DNA from: an uncultured Gammaproteobacteria bacterium
GTDB lineage: Bacteria > Pseudomonadota > Gammaproteobacteria > HK1
Assembly: GCA_958295465.1 (NCBI GenBank)
Contig: OY282353.1
Coordinates: forward strand, 4,331,001-4,395,000
Reading direction: 5' to 3'
Length of the DNA stretch: 64,000 bases
Position numbers and translations under genes: made by a program. Below, in pieces: positions 1 to 9,263 of the stretch; the first letter of the stretch is position 1; each line of letters starts with the position of its first letter. The notes beneath the pieces are model-generated. The model saw nothing but the letters and a program-made list of their open reading frames with translations, was not told the origin of the DNA and searched no databases.

Positions 1-2170
1 CGCGCGCTTCGAGTATCCGCAGGATGAACGCCCCCTTTCGGCCCCATGCCTCGCGCTGGAGCGGGCCGAGCTCGTCGGCGGTCACGAGGCGCGCGAACTC
101 CCATATCCAGGCGTGAAAGATGAGCGGCTCCGGCCTTTCGGGCTCCATGCCGCCCTCCCAGCCGTCGAGCAGACGCCGAGCGCGCGCCGCGAGCGTTCCC
201 GCGTCCGGCCCGAGCACGACGCCGCGAAGGCGGGGCAACAGCGCACGGGCGAACAGCGAGGCCCGGTCCTGCTGGAGCGAGCGGAAGCTCCGGAGGTCGT
301 GCCGGGGCCGGGCCGCGAGGCGCTCCATGATCCTTTCCGCGCGGAATCCCGCCGCCCACTCGTGGGAGAGGTGGTGTGGATGGTCCCGGGTGACGACGGG
401 GTGATTGGCGGTGACGATGACCCCGCCGGGCGGGTTGTAGACACGGGGGAGCGCCTCGAAGGGGATGAACCCCTGCCAGTCGTGGCGCGCGTCCCAGCCG
501 GGGCGCGGCATGGTCCCGGCACGGACGCCGCCGGCGCCCCGCACCGGGACCCGGCCAGGCGCGAGGAAGCCGATGTTGCCGTCCACGTCGGCGTAGGTGA
601 CGCTCTGCTGAGGCGAGTGGAAATCGCGGAAGTTGGTGACGAAGCCGGCCCAGTCCCTGACTTCCGGAAGGCCGAGGCCAGCCTGGAGGGTGAGGTCGTC
701 GTCGCGCAGGGCGGTCCACGCGAGGGCGAGCACATGGCCGGCGGGTGAAGCGCCGGCGGCCGGGTCCAGGGCGTCGTCGAGGACCGGGCCGTGGCGGGTC
801 TCCCGCACGTGCACCACCACGTCCTCGCCGTCCTTCACCTCGATGACTTCGCGGCGCACGTCGAACCGCCGGTAGCCGGTGGGAGTCAGGTAGCGCCGGG
901 GGTCTTCCGGATCGAGCTGCTCGATGAAGAGATCCTGAGCGTCGGCGCCCGTATTGGTGAAGCCCCACGCCACCCGGCCGTTATGCCCGAGCACCACCAT
1001 CGGCATTCCGGGAAAGGTCGCACCCACCACCTCGCGGCCGGGCCAGGACAGATGGGCGAAGTACCAGAGCGACGGCACGGAGAGGCCGAGGTGGGGGTCG
1101 TTCGCGAGAAGCGGCTTGCCGGTCGCGCTCCGTGCTCCGCCGACGACCCAGCTATTCGAGCCGGGATGGCCGCTCCGGGGCCGGAGCGCGGACAGGAAGG
1201 ACGCCGCGGCGTCGTCCGCAGGGAGGGACAGGCGGTCCGGCCATCCGCCGGGAAAGCCGGCCTCGGACGGCGGGAGGGCCGCGGCGGTTGGCGGCCGGCC
1301 GGTCCCGCGCGCGGTCTCGCGGGTCGAGCGGAGTCCATGCGGAGAGCGCCGGGGCGACGGGTCCGCGTCACCCCCGGCCGAGTGCATTTCCGGCCGGCGC
1401 GCGGGCGGGGACGGGTCCCGCGGCATGGGCGCCGGCCGGGAATGCGCACCGGCCGCGTGGAGAGCGGGCGTCCGGGCGGATGCGGGCGGGGACGGCCCGG
1501 GTAGCACGACGCCGCGCGGTTTGTCGGGCCGATAGGGCGTATAGAAGTCGAGGATCCGGTCCGGCGGCAGGCGCTCCGACAGGCGAAGCCGCATGAGGTC
1601 GCGCGTCCACTCGCGCCCGAGGTCGAGCGCCATCACCTTTGCCCAGACCAGGGTATCGGCCGCGCTCCACGGCTCGGGTTCGAAACCGAGGAGCAGGAAC
1701 TCCGGGGGCAGCGGACCCTCCCGCGCCTCCATCCGGGCATTGACGCCGCCGGCGTAAGCCGCGATGCGGCGTTGCGCGCCCGGCTCGAGGTGTGGCAGCG
1801 TCGCTTCCGCCCGCCGGTAGAGCCCGAGCACCCGCAACAGCCGATCCGTGTCGAGGGCGGCCGGCCCGAGCACCTCGGCGAGCCGTCCCGCCCCGATCCG
1901 CCGGTTCATCTCCATCTGCCACAGCCGGTCCTGGGCGTGGACGTAGCCAAGCGCGAACAGGGCGTCCTCCTCGCTTGCGGCGAGGACGTGCGGGACACCG
2001 TGGCGGTCGCGCACGATCTCCACCGGCGCCGCGAGACCGGAGACGGCACGTTCGCCGTCGATGACCGGCAGCGAGCCGCGCATCCACAGGAAGCCGGCGC
2101 CCGCTGCCGCCGCCGCCAGCAGGAGGAGGGCGAGCGCCCCCAGGCCGACCCGTTTCAGCATCGCCGCCAC
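1..2170 (-). CDS. Penicillin acylase family protein (peptidase S45), C-terminus beyond window
   Basis: Ntn-hydrolase of the penicillin/cephalosporin/acyl-homoserine-lactone acylase family, which cleaves amide bonds in the periplasm after self-processing of a precursor. The N-terminus has a hydrophobic export or anchor segment (VGLGALALLLLAAAAAGAG). The alpha-chain region contains RDRHGVPHV and GYVHAQDRLWQME, typical of S45. The processing site is GSNSWVVGG; the Ser (about residue 338, TCG at 1159-1157) would be the beta-chain N-terminal nucleophile. About 720 codons are present and the frame is still open at base 1; family members are usually 780-850 residues. The GTG at 2170 lies 5 nt from a GGGGGAG Shine-Dalgarno sequence; the in-frame ATG at 2161 is the alternative. 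The acyl substrate cannot be told from sequence. Confidence 0.9.
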   Translation of the reverse strand, partial: MAAMLKRVGLGALALLLLAAAAAGAGFLWMRGSLPVIDGERAVSGLAAPVEIVRDRHGVPHVLAASEEDALFALGYVHAQDRLWQMEMNRRIGAGRLAEVLGPAALDTDRLLRVLGLYRRAEATLPHLEPGAQRRIAAYAGGVNARMEAREGPLPPEFLLLGFEPEPWSAADTLVWAKVMALDLGREWTRDLMRLRLSERLPPDRILDFYTPYRPDKPRGVVLPGPSPPASARTPALHAAGAHSRPAPMPRDPSPPARRPEMHSAGGDADPSPRRSPHGLRSTRETARGTGRPPTAAALPPSEAGFPGGWPDRLSLPADDAAASFLSALRPRSGHPGSNSWVVGGARSATGKPLLANDPHLGLSVPSLWYFAHLSWPGREVVGATFPGMPMVVLGHNGRVAWGFTNTGADAQDLFIEQLDPEDPRRYLTPTGYRRFDVRREVIEVKDGEDVVVHVRETRHGPVLDDALDPAAGASPAGHVLALAWTALRDDDLTLQAGLGLPEVRDWAGFVTNFRDFHSPQQSVTYADVDGNIGFLAPGRVPVRGAGGVRAGTMPRPGWDARHDWQGFIPFEALPRVYNPPGGVIVTANHPVVTRDHPHHLSHEWAAGFRAERIMERLAARPRHDLRSFRSLQQDRASLFARALLPRLRGVVLGPDAGTLAARARRLLDGWEGGMEPERPEPLIFHAWIWEFARLVTADELGPLQREAWGRKGAFILRILEAR

Positions 2171-2449
2171 GTGAGCTCCCCCGCGTTGGCGCCACCCGCC
2201 GCCGCCGCGGCGCCGGATGGTGCACGGGGCCGTCGAGTCATCGCCGAGTGGGACGACGATCTCGGACAAGGCGGTGAACCGCTTGTATCGGGAGCGATAC
2301 TCGACCTGCCACGACTCGCGATCGCCAGGGCCTCCCACCAAGGCGGCAACGCATCCGGAACACGCTCCGGCTCCGCCAACCTGCGGCTGCCCTCCAGCCC
2401 AATCCGCTCCCGGCAGGTACGCCGTCCGGAATCTGCGATCGGAAGTCTC

Positions 2450-3115
2450 TCAACCCCCGATCGACGGGTGCAGATAGCGTGCGATCATTGCCACGACGAC
2501 GCCGATGACGACCGCCAGCGGAGGCAACTCCATCAGTCCGCGCAACGCCCCCTTGCCCGTGAACGGCAGGAAGGCCGTCGCCGCGTGAAGCCGTTCGAAC
2601 CCTGGGTCGCCCGCGGCGAGCTTGCGCCGGTCCTGGTGCCAGGAGCCGACGAGGACGAAAGCCACGATCCCGCCGAAGAACGCGACGTCGCTCGCATGGC
2701 CGTTCGAGATCACGTGAGCGAGGGCCCAGATCCCCATACCCATGAATACGGGGTGGCGAGTGATCCGCTGCGCCCCGCCCGGCTCGTCGCGGGGCGCCCC
2801 GGTGAGCGATGCCGGGTTCGGCGTCATGACCCCGGCCACGAGCAGCACGAAGCCGATCACGTTCGCCAGCACGAGGAGAAACTCGACCGCACCGGAGTCG
2901 GGCCCGGACCAGAGCAGCGGCCCCGCGTGGCGGTGCGTGAGGTAGTAGTACACAAGGGGCGCGAAGAACAGGAGGGCGACGCTTGAATACGCGGCGCGGA
3001 ACCGCTGGTCGCCGAGCCGGGCGATGAGCCGGGTCCGTATCGCCCGGCTCGAGAGCAGCATGTGGCTCGATGCGAAGAGCAGCAGCAGAACGACGACGAC
3101 CGCGGTGTCTTCCAT
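2450..3115 (-). CDS. NnrU family integral membrane protein
   Basis: A 221-residue polytopic membrane protein of the NnrU/isoprenylcysteine-methyltransferase-like family. About six hydrophobic segments are visible, starting with VVVVLLLLFASSHMLLSS. The conserved ITRHPVFMGMGIWALAHV segment, with the RHP motif shared by ICMT-like membrane proteins, lies near the middle. NnrU was named from nitrite/nitric-oxide reductase regions, but its biochemical role is unsettled and no denitrification genes occur nearby. The ATG is preceded by GGAGG at 9 nt spacing. It follows the acylase-family gene's start by about 280 bp on the same strand and is probably transcribed separately. Confidence 0.85.
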   Translation of the reverse strand: MEDTAVVVVLLLLFASSHMLLSSRAIRTRLIARLGDQRFRAAYSSVALLFFAPLVYYYLTHRHAGPLLWSGPDSGAVEFLLVLANVIGFVLLVAGVMTPNPASLTGAPRDEPGGAQRITRHPVFMGMGIWALAHVISNGHASDVAFFGGIVAFVLVGSWHQDRRKLAAGDPGFERLHAATAFLPFTGKGALRGLMELPPLAVVIGVVVAMIARYLHPSIGG

Positions 3116-3175
3116 TGGCTCGGTCCTCCATCCCGGTACAGCCGGACCCGGGCTCTCGGGATTGTGCTACCCGCT

Positions 3176-3305
3176 ACCCGCTTTCGCGGGCGCAGGCTTC
3201 GCGGGAATGACGGCAAGCGCGGTGGTTTCCGTTTCCGCAGGAATGACGGAATACACGCCGGTCCACGATTCGTCTTTCCCGCGCAAACGGGAATCCACGA
3301 GTCAT
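3176..3305. repeat. Intergenic GGGAATGACGG-type repeat cluster
   Basis: Three degenerate copies of the short element common between proteobacterial genes. TTCGCGGGAATGACGG lies near 3198-3213, TTCCGCAGGAATGACGG near 3231-3247, and an inverted TTTCCCGCGCAAACGGGAAT near 3273-3292. The inverted copy gives hairpin potential between nnrU (start 3115) and arfB (stop 3353). A related element, GTCATTCCCGC followed by GCGGGGAT, occurs at about 35255-35277. No coding potential is evident in the interval. Confidence 0.55.
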
Positions 3306-3352
3306 GAACGGTTCCTCTTCACGTGCGCAAGACATCACGGACAAGGATCGGG

Positions 3353-3784
3353 TCACGCCTCGATCTCCCGATCGAGGCGTTGGCGTCCCTGCTTGAGCTG
3401 CGAGCGCTGACGCTTGTCTTCGATTCGGCGCTGCTGCGAAGCGCGGCTCGGCTGCGTGGCCTTTCGCGGTTTCGCCACCACCGCGGCCCGGCGCACGAGC
3501 GAGACGAGCCGCTCCAGCGCGTCTTCACGGTTTCGCTCGCGCGTGCGGAACCGGTGCGCGTCGATGACGATCACGCCGTGCTTCGTCACCCGCGTCCCCG
3601 CGAGATCGATCAGCCGCGCGCGCACGTCCTCGGGAAGCGACTCCGATCCGCGCGCGTCGAAGCGGAGCTGGACCGCCGTCGCGACCTTGTTGACGTTCTG
3701 CCCGCCGGGCCCCGGAGACCGCACGAACTGCTCGCTCACCTCGTCGTCGCCGAGGCTGATTCGATCGTTGACGAAGATGGCCAT
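3353..3784 (-). CDS. arfB: Alternative ribosome-rescue factor / peptidyl-tRNA hydrolase ArfB (YaeJ)
   Basis: ArfB enters the A site of ribosomes stalled at mRNA 3' ends and hydrolyses peptidyl-tRNA with its GGQ motif, anchored by a basic C-terminal tail in the mRNA channel. Here VRSPGPGGQNVNKVATAVQL carries the GGQ. The protein ends in an Arg/Lys/Gln-rich tail (KPRKATQPSRASQQRRIEDK onward), as expected. The length, 143 residues, matches the family (about 140). The ATG at 3784 (MAIFVNDRISLGDDE) was chosen because the family begins here; the frame stays open for hundreds of codons upstream but only with low-complexity sequence. Confidence 0.92.
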   Translation of the reverse strand: MAIFVNDRISLGDDEVSEQFVRSPGPGGQNVNKVATAVQLRFDARGSESLPEDVRARLIDLAGTRVTKHGVIVIDAHRFRTRERNREDALERLVSLVRRAAVVAKPRKATQPSRASQQRRIEDKRQRSQLKQGRQRLDREIEA

Positions 3785-4113
3785 GTGCGGACCTGTCGCG
3801 AAGATGCGAATTCCTGGCCGGAGCATCCCTCGCGCCTCGAATCCGGGATGCCGCGATACACACGCGAAGCGCCTGCACGAAAGTGTACATCCCACGCGCT
3901 GCCCGCCGCGCGTGGCGTGGGCGGCCCGGACCCGTATGACCGCCGGCATGGCGGTCCTGGAAGCCGTGAGCTCGATATCCGTATGACCTTGCGGAGACAG
4001 GTCGCCGGGCATGGTGGTCCTGGAGGACGTGAACGGCGCGGCGGGCGCGATCGCATGAGAACCACCGTCCCCGTCCGCCGCACTTCGGCGTCCCCCGCGC
4101 AGAACGGTGGCGT
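3785..4113. other. Gene-free interval with a degenerate direct repeat
   Basis: This 329-bp gap separates the arfB start from the stop of the DUF4340 gene. No convincing gene was seen. A roughly 50-bp segment occurs twice: CCGTATGACCGCC, then a GGCATGGCGGTCCTGG-like block at about 3931-3975, and CCGTATGACCTTG, then GGCATGGTGGTCCTGG at about 3980-4030. It looks like an imperfect tandem duplication. Confidence 0.4.
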
Positions 4114-5283
4114 TCAGGAGCCGCTGCCGTCCTTCCCCTCGTCCGTCTCTTCGAGCGCGCGTGTGAGCTCGTCCATGCGCTTGGCGATATAGTCGCGCTT
4201 GAACGATGGGAGCTCGTAGGCCCAGCCCTTCCACCGCGCGTTCAGCCGCTCGGCCTCGGCCCGCACCTCGTCGAGTGGCCGAAGCGCTCCTGCCGTGTCC
4301 TCGGGCTCCGTGCCGGCTCCGTCTTCGGGCACGGCAGCATCGTCTTCGGGCACGGCGGCATCGTCCCCGGACACCTCGATCAACCCCTCGTCGACCTCCG
4401 CACGCAACCGCGCCCACGCCTCCCCGTCGCGCATCACGGTTTCCAGGCGGATGCGCAGGCCGTCGAACGTGGTGGCCTGCACGCGCTTGTCCACGGAGCC
4501 GGCAAAATCCAGCGACGACACCGGCGCGACGTCCTCGAAGCGCAGATCTTCGAGGAAGCGCCCGACGTCGTTGATGCGGTACTGGGAATCGACCTCGCGG
4601 CCGGCGGGAATGCCTTGCAGCGTGAAATCGGTGTCCGCGGGAGCCGACTTGCCCACCGCGATGACCGAGCCGTCCGCGTGTACGACCTCGGCGGCGCGCA
4701 GGCGCTCGCGGCCGATGCGCGCCACGTGCCGGTCCAGCCAGTCGATGATCGTCGGCCCGCCGGGGACCGAGCCTTCGACGAGCCACGCCATCGGGTCGCC
4801 GGCAACGCGGATGTAGAGCTCGGTGCGGCCGGCATCGGACTTCGAGGGCCGGCGGTCGCCGAGCACCCAGTCCGCAAGCACGGCGCCCGATGCGTCCTCC
4901 AGCACGTAACGCACCGACTTCGCATCCTCGCCGGACGGATCCTCGAGCCAGAGCTTCGGGTAGAGCTCCGGGTTGGCGGTCTTCGGCTCGACCCGCTTCA
5001 TCCCCGCCGCGCCGAGGAGCAGCCTGTGAACCCGGTCCGGATCCGCCGCGTACCGATCCTTGTCCTCGACCACCCACGTGTCACCGTCCCGCCCGAGGGT
5101 GAACGTGCCCTCCTTCCCCGTCACCCGCACCCGCGCCACGGAGTTCACCTGATCGAGCACCGCCGGGAAGACGGTCTCGCCGCCGTGTTCCACCGTGTCC
5201 GGCTCCCGCTCGACGAAGAACACCCCGCCGATCGCGGCGGCGGTCACGCCAGCGAGGATCATTATCGAACGAGCACTGCGCAT
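4114..5283 (-). CDS. DUF4340 domain-containing protein
   Basis: A 389-residue protein with an N-terminal signal/anchor helix (SIMILAGVTAAAIGGVFFV). It is followed by DUF4340-type repeats: FTLGRDGDTWVVEDKDRYAA is the recognisable beta-rich motif, and YIRVAGDPMAWLVEGSVPGG the second. An acidic spacer with VPEDDAAVPEDGAG precedes a charged, possibly coiled C-terminal segment. DUF4340 proteins are usually encoded next to GldG-like ABC auxiliaries, and this gene starts 26 bp after the gldG stop, so it is taken as the last gene of the gldA-gldF-gldG operon. Its role is unknown; the anchor suggests it faces the periplasm and works with the transporter. Start ATG 5283 (MRSARSIMI). Confidence 0.85.
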   Translation of the reverse strand: MRSARSIMILAGVTAAAIGGVFFVEREPDTVEHGGETVFPAVLDQVNSVARVRVTGKEGTFTLGRDGDTWVVEDKDRYAADPDRVHRLLLGAAGMKRVEPKTANPELYPKLWLEDPSGEDAKSVRYVLEDASGAVLADWVLGDRRPSKSDAGRTELYIRVAGDPMAWLVEGSVPGGPTIIDWLDRHVARIGRERLRAAEVVHADGSVIAVGKSAPADTDFTLQGIPAGREVDSQYRINDVGRFLEDLRFEDVAPVSSLDFAGSVDKRVQATTFDGLRIRLETVMRDGEAWARLRAEVDEGLIEVSGDDAAVPEDDAAVPEDGAGTEPEDTAGALRPLDEVRAEAERLNARWKGWAYELPSFKRDYIAKRMDELTRALEETDEGKDGSGS

Positions 5284-5309
5284 CGGTCGCGTCCTCCTTG
5301 CCCGCGTTC

Positions 5310-7283
5310 CTACGCCGCCGCGCCCGCGGCCCGCCGGCGCCGAAGCTGCACCAGCCCCGCCACCAGTCCGCTGAGCCCGATGAGGATCGGCACGAGCCCG
5401 ATGTTCGCGAACTTGAGCCATGACTCCAACGCCTCGATGTCGGCGCGAAGCCGCCGCCGCACCTCGCGCAGCTCCTTGCGGATACTTACCCGCTCCTGGC
5501 GGAACCCGACCAGCTCGTCGCGCTGGGCGTCGGTGAGGATCAGGCTGTCGTTGCCCTGGTTGCTCTCTTCGAGCTCCACAAGCCGGCGCTCGGTCTCCTC
5601 GAGTTGCGCGATCAGCTCCTGCTCCTTCGTGCGAAAGGCGCGTTCGGCCTGCTGCCTGAGCGCGACCACCCGGATGAAGGGCCGGGTGAACGTGCCGCGA
5701 TTGCGCACGCTGATGAGGTCGCCGGAGCCGGTAAGGTTGTCGATCACGTTGTTCACGAACGATCCGTTCGCCGCGCTCGGCATCGCGATCCGGCTGCCGA
5801 GGAACTCCTCCACCACCACCCAGAACCGATCCGCGAGCATGTCGGCGTCCGCGATGAGGATGATCTGGGCGTCCTCGGTGGACTCGGAGAGGTGCTCGGC
5901 TTCCGGGTCCGCCTCGGCTCCGTCCCCCTCGGCCGCCCCGGTCGTCTCGGTCGGGCCGTTGCCTTCCTCTCCCGCCCCGTCGGCAGGGTCCGGAAGCGGA
6001 CGTCCCTCGGGGAAGGCGGTGCGAACCTTGCCGGAGACCCGCGCGACCAACGTGTAGGCACGGTCCTGCGGCGTGTACTCGTCGAGCAGGTCGCGCGGGT
6101 CCGTGGTCACCGCGGCGACCTGCGCGGTCGTGAATTGCGCCGCGCGCGGCGTCGTGGTCACGAGCGGCGTGAACGTGGTCGCCGCTCCTTCCGCGGGCTC
6201 GAGATACCCCGGGGTGCCGAACCCGAGATTGCCGAGGTTGCCGGTGACGATGTCTTCCTGGTCGAAGGTGTCCGGGATCACGTTCATCCACACCGGGTAG
6301 TCGAAGGTCACCACGCGCCCGCCCTGCTCCATCCGCACCTTGAGGGCGAGGTCGAGATCCGCGATCACCTCCTCGCCGAGCGTCACCCCCCACGCGGTGA
6401 GCAACTCGCCGATCTCGGAGCGGCGCGAGCCGGCCGGCGGCATGAGGCCACCGGCCATGCCTTCCTGCTGCGTCTCGGAGTACGGGTCGACGAACGCGAC
6501 CACCCGTCCGCCGCGCAGCACGTACTGGTCGATGGCGTAGAGCGCCTCGGCCGGCAGGGCCTGCGGGTGGACCAGCATCAGGACGTCGACGTCATCGGGG
6601 ATCTCGTCGAGCTTCGGATGCAGCGAGCGGACTTCGAAGAGCTGGCGCATCTGCTCGACCACCATCCAGGGCGGCGCGTTCATGCCCCCGAACGCGGCCT
6701 GCATCTGCGGCGGGCCCTGGCCTTCGATCGGCAACGAGCTCAGCAGACCCACGATCTTCTGTCTGGGACCGGTGAGGTTGTACACGAGCTTGGTCACGTC
6801 GTACTCGAGGAACTGCTCGCGCTCGGTCACGAAGAAGGGGATGACCTCCTCGTCGTCCACCGAGTTCGTGCCCGCGAGGCCGAAGTAGAAGCTCCCCTCG
6901 TCGAGTCCCAGCGGCACCCCGCGCATGCCGTACGCGACGGCGCGGTCCTCGTCCTCGGAAAAGGGCTCGGGGTCGATGACGTGCACCCTCACCTTCCCGC
7001 CGGAGAGCCGTTCGTACTCGTCGAGCAGCGCGCGCACGCGATCGGCGTAGCCGCCGATACCGGGCACCCGCCCCAGCTCGCGCTGCGAGAGATAGAAGCG
7101 CAGGGTCACCGGCTCCTCAAGGCTCGCGAGGGTGTTGCGGGTGCCCTCGGAGAGGGTGAAGAGGCGGTTCTCCGTAAGATCGATGCGCACCGATCCCAGG
7201 ATCCGGCTCGCGAGGATGTTCACCGCGAACAGCAACACGAGAGCGAGCACGACTCCGGTGGTGGTCATCAGACGGCTGGCCAT
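5310..7283 (-). CDS. GldG family ABC transporter auxiliary protein
   Basis: A 657-residue protein of the GldG/ABC_transp_aux family. It has an N-terminal transmembrane helix (GVVLALVLLFAVNILASRIL) then the family start LTENRLFTLSEGTRNTLASL. A large periplasmic domain contains LMLVHPQALPAEALYAIDQY and FVDPYSETQQ. A linker rich in E, D, G and A sits before AQIILIADADMLADRFWVVV. A long coiled coil (LIAQLEETERRLVELEESNQ onward) and a final transmembrane helix complete it. In Bacteroidetes GldG supports gliding; proteobacterial homologues sit in uncharacterised ABC exporters. The ATG at 7283 has GAGGAGGG at about 8 nt; an in-frame ATG at 7307 is less likely. Confidence 0.85.
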   Translation of the reverse strand: MASRLMTTTGVVLALVLLFAVNILASRILGSVRIDLTENRLFTLSEGTRNTLASLEEPVTLRFYLSQRELGRVPGIGGYADRVRALLDEYERLSGGKVRVHVIDPEPFSEDEDRAVAYGMRGVPLGLDEGSFYFGLAGTNSVDDEEVIPFFVTEREQFLEYDVTKLVYNLTGPRQKIVGLLSSLPIEGQGPPQMQAAFGGMNAPPWMVVEQMRQLFEVRSLHPKLDEIPDDVDVLMLVHPQALPAEALYAIDQYVLRGGRVVAFVDPYSETQQEGMAGGLMPPAGSRRSEIGELLTAWGVTLGEEVIADLDLALKVRMEQGGRVVTFDYPVWMNVIPDTFDQEDIVTGNLGNLGFGTPGYLEPAEGAATTFTPLVTTTPRAAQFTTAQVAAVTTDPRDLLDEYTPQDRAYTLVARVSGKVRTAFPEGRPLPDPADGAGEEGNGPTETTGAAEGDGAEADPEAEHLSESTEDAQIILIADADMLADRFWVVVEEFLGSRIAMPSAANGSFVNNVIDNLTGSGDLISVRNRGTFTRPFIRVVALRQQAERAFRTKEQELIAQLEETERRLVELEESNQGNDSLILTDAQRDELVGFRQERVSIRKELREVRRRLRADIEALESWLKFANIGLVPILIGLSGLVAGLVQLRRRRAAGAAA

Positions 7284-7445
7284 TGCGTCACCCTCCTCGC
7301 TCTCCATTGACCCCTGGTTCTCCTTGCGCCCTCACCCGGTACCTGCCCGGTCCCTTCACCTCGATCGCCGGCCTTTCGCTCCGCCGGCCTCGGGTCATGC
7401 CCGGCTTGTCCCGCCACTCCCGCCGGTATTCCATCCGGCCCGTTC

Positions 7446-8180
7446 TCACCCGGCCTTGCGCCACTCGATCACCACCGCATTGACGAACAGCCAGAACACG
7501 ATGAGGGAGACGAAATAGATGACGTCGCCCGCGTCGAGCACTCCCTTGCTGATCGCCTGGAAATGGGTGAGGAAGCTGAAGGAACGGACCGTGTCCACCA
7601 CGATCGGCGGCGCGACCGCGCCCACGAAGTCGAGCACCAGCGGGAAACCGCTCAGGACGAAGCCGAGGCAGACCACCCCGCTCACCACGAAGGCGATGAC
7701 CTGGTTGCGGGTCAGGGCCGAGATGCACGAGCCGATGGCGAGGAACGCCCCGGCCATGAGCAGGCTGCCGAGATAGCCCGCGAGGATGACCCCGTTGTCG
7801 GGGTCGCCGAGGTAGTTGACGGTGATCCAGAACGGGAACGTGAGCGACAGTGCGATCGCGGTGAACTTCCACGCCGCGAGAAACTTCCCGAGCACGACCT
7901 CGGTCATGGTGACCGGCAGCGTGAACAGGAGCTCGATGGTGCCGGCGCGCCGCTCCTCCGCCCACAGCCGCATCGAGAGCGCAGGGATGAGGAACAGGTA
8001 GAGCCAGGGGTGGAACTGGAAGAATGCCTGGAGATCCGCCTGCTCGCGCTCGAAGAAGTTGCCGATGTAGAACGCGAAGATGCCGCTCAGGAACACGAAG
8101 ATGGCGAGGAAGACGTAGGCGATGGGCGTCCCGAAGTAAGCGGACAGCTCGCGCTTGTAGATGATCCAGACGTTGGCCAT
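7446..8180 (-). CDS. ABC-2 type transporter permease (GldF-like)
   Basis: A 244-residue polytopic permease. The family start is IYKRELSAYFGTPIAYVFLA, then MRLWAEERRAGTIELLFTLP, the hallmark cytoplasmic segment of GldF/NosY-like ABC-2 permeases. About six membrane helices are visible. With the ATPase encoded just upstream (8304-9263) and the GldG auxiliary downstream it would form an export complex in the inner membrane. ATG 8180 (MANVW) is preceded by GGTGAGAG; an in-frame ATG three codons upstream is the alternative. The substrate is unknown. The gaps to its neighbours (123 and 162 bp) are unusually wide for such an operon and hold short GGTGGGTCCGG repeats upstream but no gene. Confidence 0.88.
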   Translation of the reverse strand: MANVWIIYKRELSAYFGTPIAYVFLAIFVFLSGIFAFYIGNFFEREQADLQAFFQFHPWLYLFLIPALSMRLWAEERRAGTIELLFTLPVTMTEVVLGKFLAAWKFTAIALSLTFPFWITVNYLGDPDNGVILAGYLGSLLMAGAFLAIGSCISALTRNQVIAFVVSGVVCLGFVLSGFPLVLDFVGAVAPPIVVDTVRSFSFLTHFQAISKGVLDAGDVIYFVSLIVFWLFVNAVVIEWRKAG

Positions 8181-8303
8181 TGCTCTCACCGGCCTCCTGC
8201 CGCATCCGCCCGCACCCGGCGGGCGCCCGCCAGGCGGTGGGTCCGGACATCCCGGTGGGTCGGAGTGTTTCGCTGAATCCGGGCGTTCCGGTGGGTCCGG
8301 GTC

Positions 8304-9263
8304 TCAGCCATGGCTCGCGCCTCCCTCTCCGACGGTGATCGCCCGGAACACGTCGTCGAGGCGGCCCCGCTCGACGTGCAGCTCGGTCACCTCCCATCCG
8401 TTCGCGCGCGCCGCCTCGCCGGCCGGACCGGCGAGCGGGACACCGCCGGCCGGGAAGAGCATCACCTCCAGCGCGTTCCCGGATTGTGCATCCACCTCGA
8501 CCAGCGCCACGCCGGGGACGGCCTTGAGCGTCTCGACCACGCCCGCGCTACCCGCGTCCCCGACCACCAGGCCGAGCCGGAGCGCGTTGTGCATCCGAGA
8601 GCGGCGCAGCAGCTCTTCCGGGGTCCCGTCACTCACGATCCGGCCGTTCGCGATGATCGTCGCCCGCGTACAGACCGCGTCCACTTCTTCGAGGATATGC
8701 GTCGAGAGCACGATCACCTTCTCCGCCGACATGCCGCGGATGAGGGTGCGCACCTCGTGCTTCTGGTTCGGGTCGAGGCCGTCGGTGGGCTCGTCGAGGA
8801 TCAGGATGTGGGGGTCGTGCAGGATGGCCTGGGCGAGTCCGACGCGCCGCTTGAAGCCCTTGGAGAGGGTATCGATCGGCATCTCGAGCACGGTGCCGAG
8901 GCTGACCTGCTCGATCGCGGAATCGATGCGGCGCCGGGCCTCCGCTCCCCGGAGCCCGCGGATCTCGGCGATGAAGCGCAGGAACGCGCGGACCGTCATC
9001 TCGCCGTAGAGCGGCGCCCCCTCGGGCAGGTAGCCGATCCACCGCTTGACTTCCACGGGATCCGACGCGACATCCAGGCCGCCGATGCGGATCGTGCCGC
9101 CGTCCGGCGCCAGGAAGCCCGTCACCATCTTCATGGTGGTCGACTTTCCCGCCCCGTTCGGTCCCAAAAAGCCGAGCACCTCGCCCCGGCCGACGTCGAA
9201 CGAGACGTCATCGACCGCGGTGAGCGATCCGAAGCGCTTCGTGAGGTTCCTGATCTCGATCAT
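8304..9263 (-). CDS. ABC transporter ATP-binding protein (GldA-like)
   Basis: A 319-residue ATPase that powers the GldF-type permease. Walker A is GPNGAGKST (about residues 34-42), followed by TMKMVTGFLAPDGG. The signature region is the variant LSKGFKRRVGLAQAIL rather than LSGGQ, as usual in this drug/ABC-2 exporter class. Walker B is ILILDEPTDGLDP and the H-loop STHILEEV. The C-terminal roughly 90 residues form the extra regulatory domain seen in GldA and CcmA-type ATPases. It is the first gene of the minus-strand export block; a 369-bp gap with divergent degP lies upstream. Confidence 0.93.
   Translation of the reverse strand: MIEIRNLTKRFGSLTAVDDVSFDVGRGEVLGFLGPNGAGKSTTMKMVTGFLAPDGGTIRIGGLDVASDPVEVKRWIGYLPEGAPLYGEMTVRAFLRFIAEIRGLRGAEARRRIDSAIEQVSLGTVLEMPIDTLSKGFKRRVGLAQAILHDPHILILDEPTDGLDPNQKHEVRTLIRGMSAEKVIVLSTHILEEVDAVCTRATIIANGRIVSDGTPEELLRRSRMHNALRLGLVVGDAGSAGVVETLKAVPGVALVEVDAQSGNALEVMLFPAGGVPLAGPAGEAARANGWEVTELHVERGRLDDVFRAITVGEGGASHG

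Noticed and set aside
3785..5077. Extension of the arfB frame to 5077
   Set aside because: Arg/Gly/Ala-rich shadow of the DUF4340 gene; ArfB homologues start at MAIF-like sequence.
5284..6393. Extension of the DUF4340 frame upstream to 6393
   Set aside because: The extra sequence lies within gldG in another frame, has Gly/Arg/Ala bias, and the signal anchor begins at 5283.
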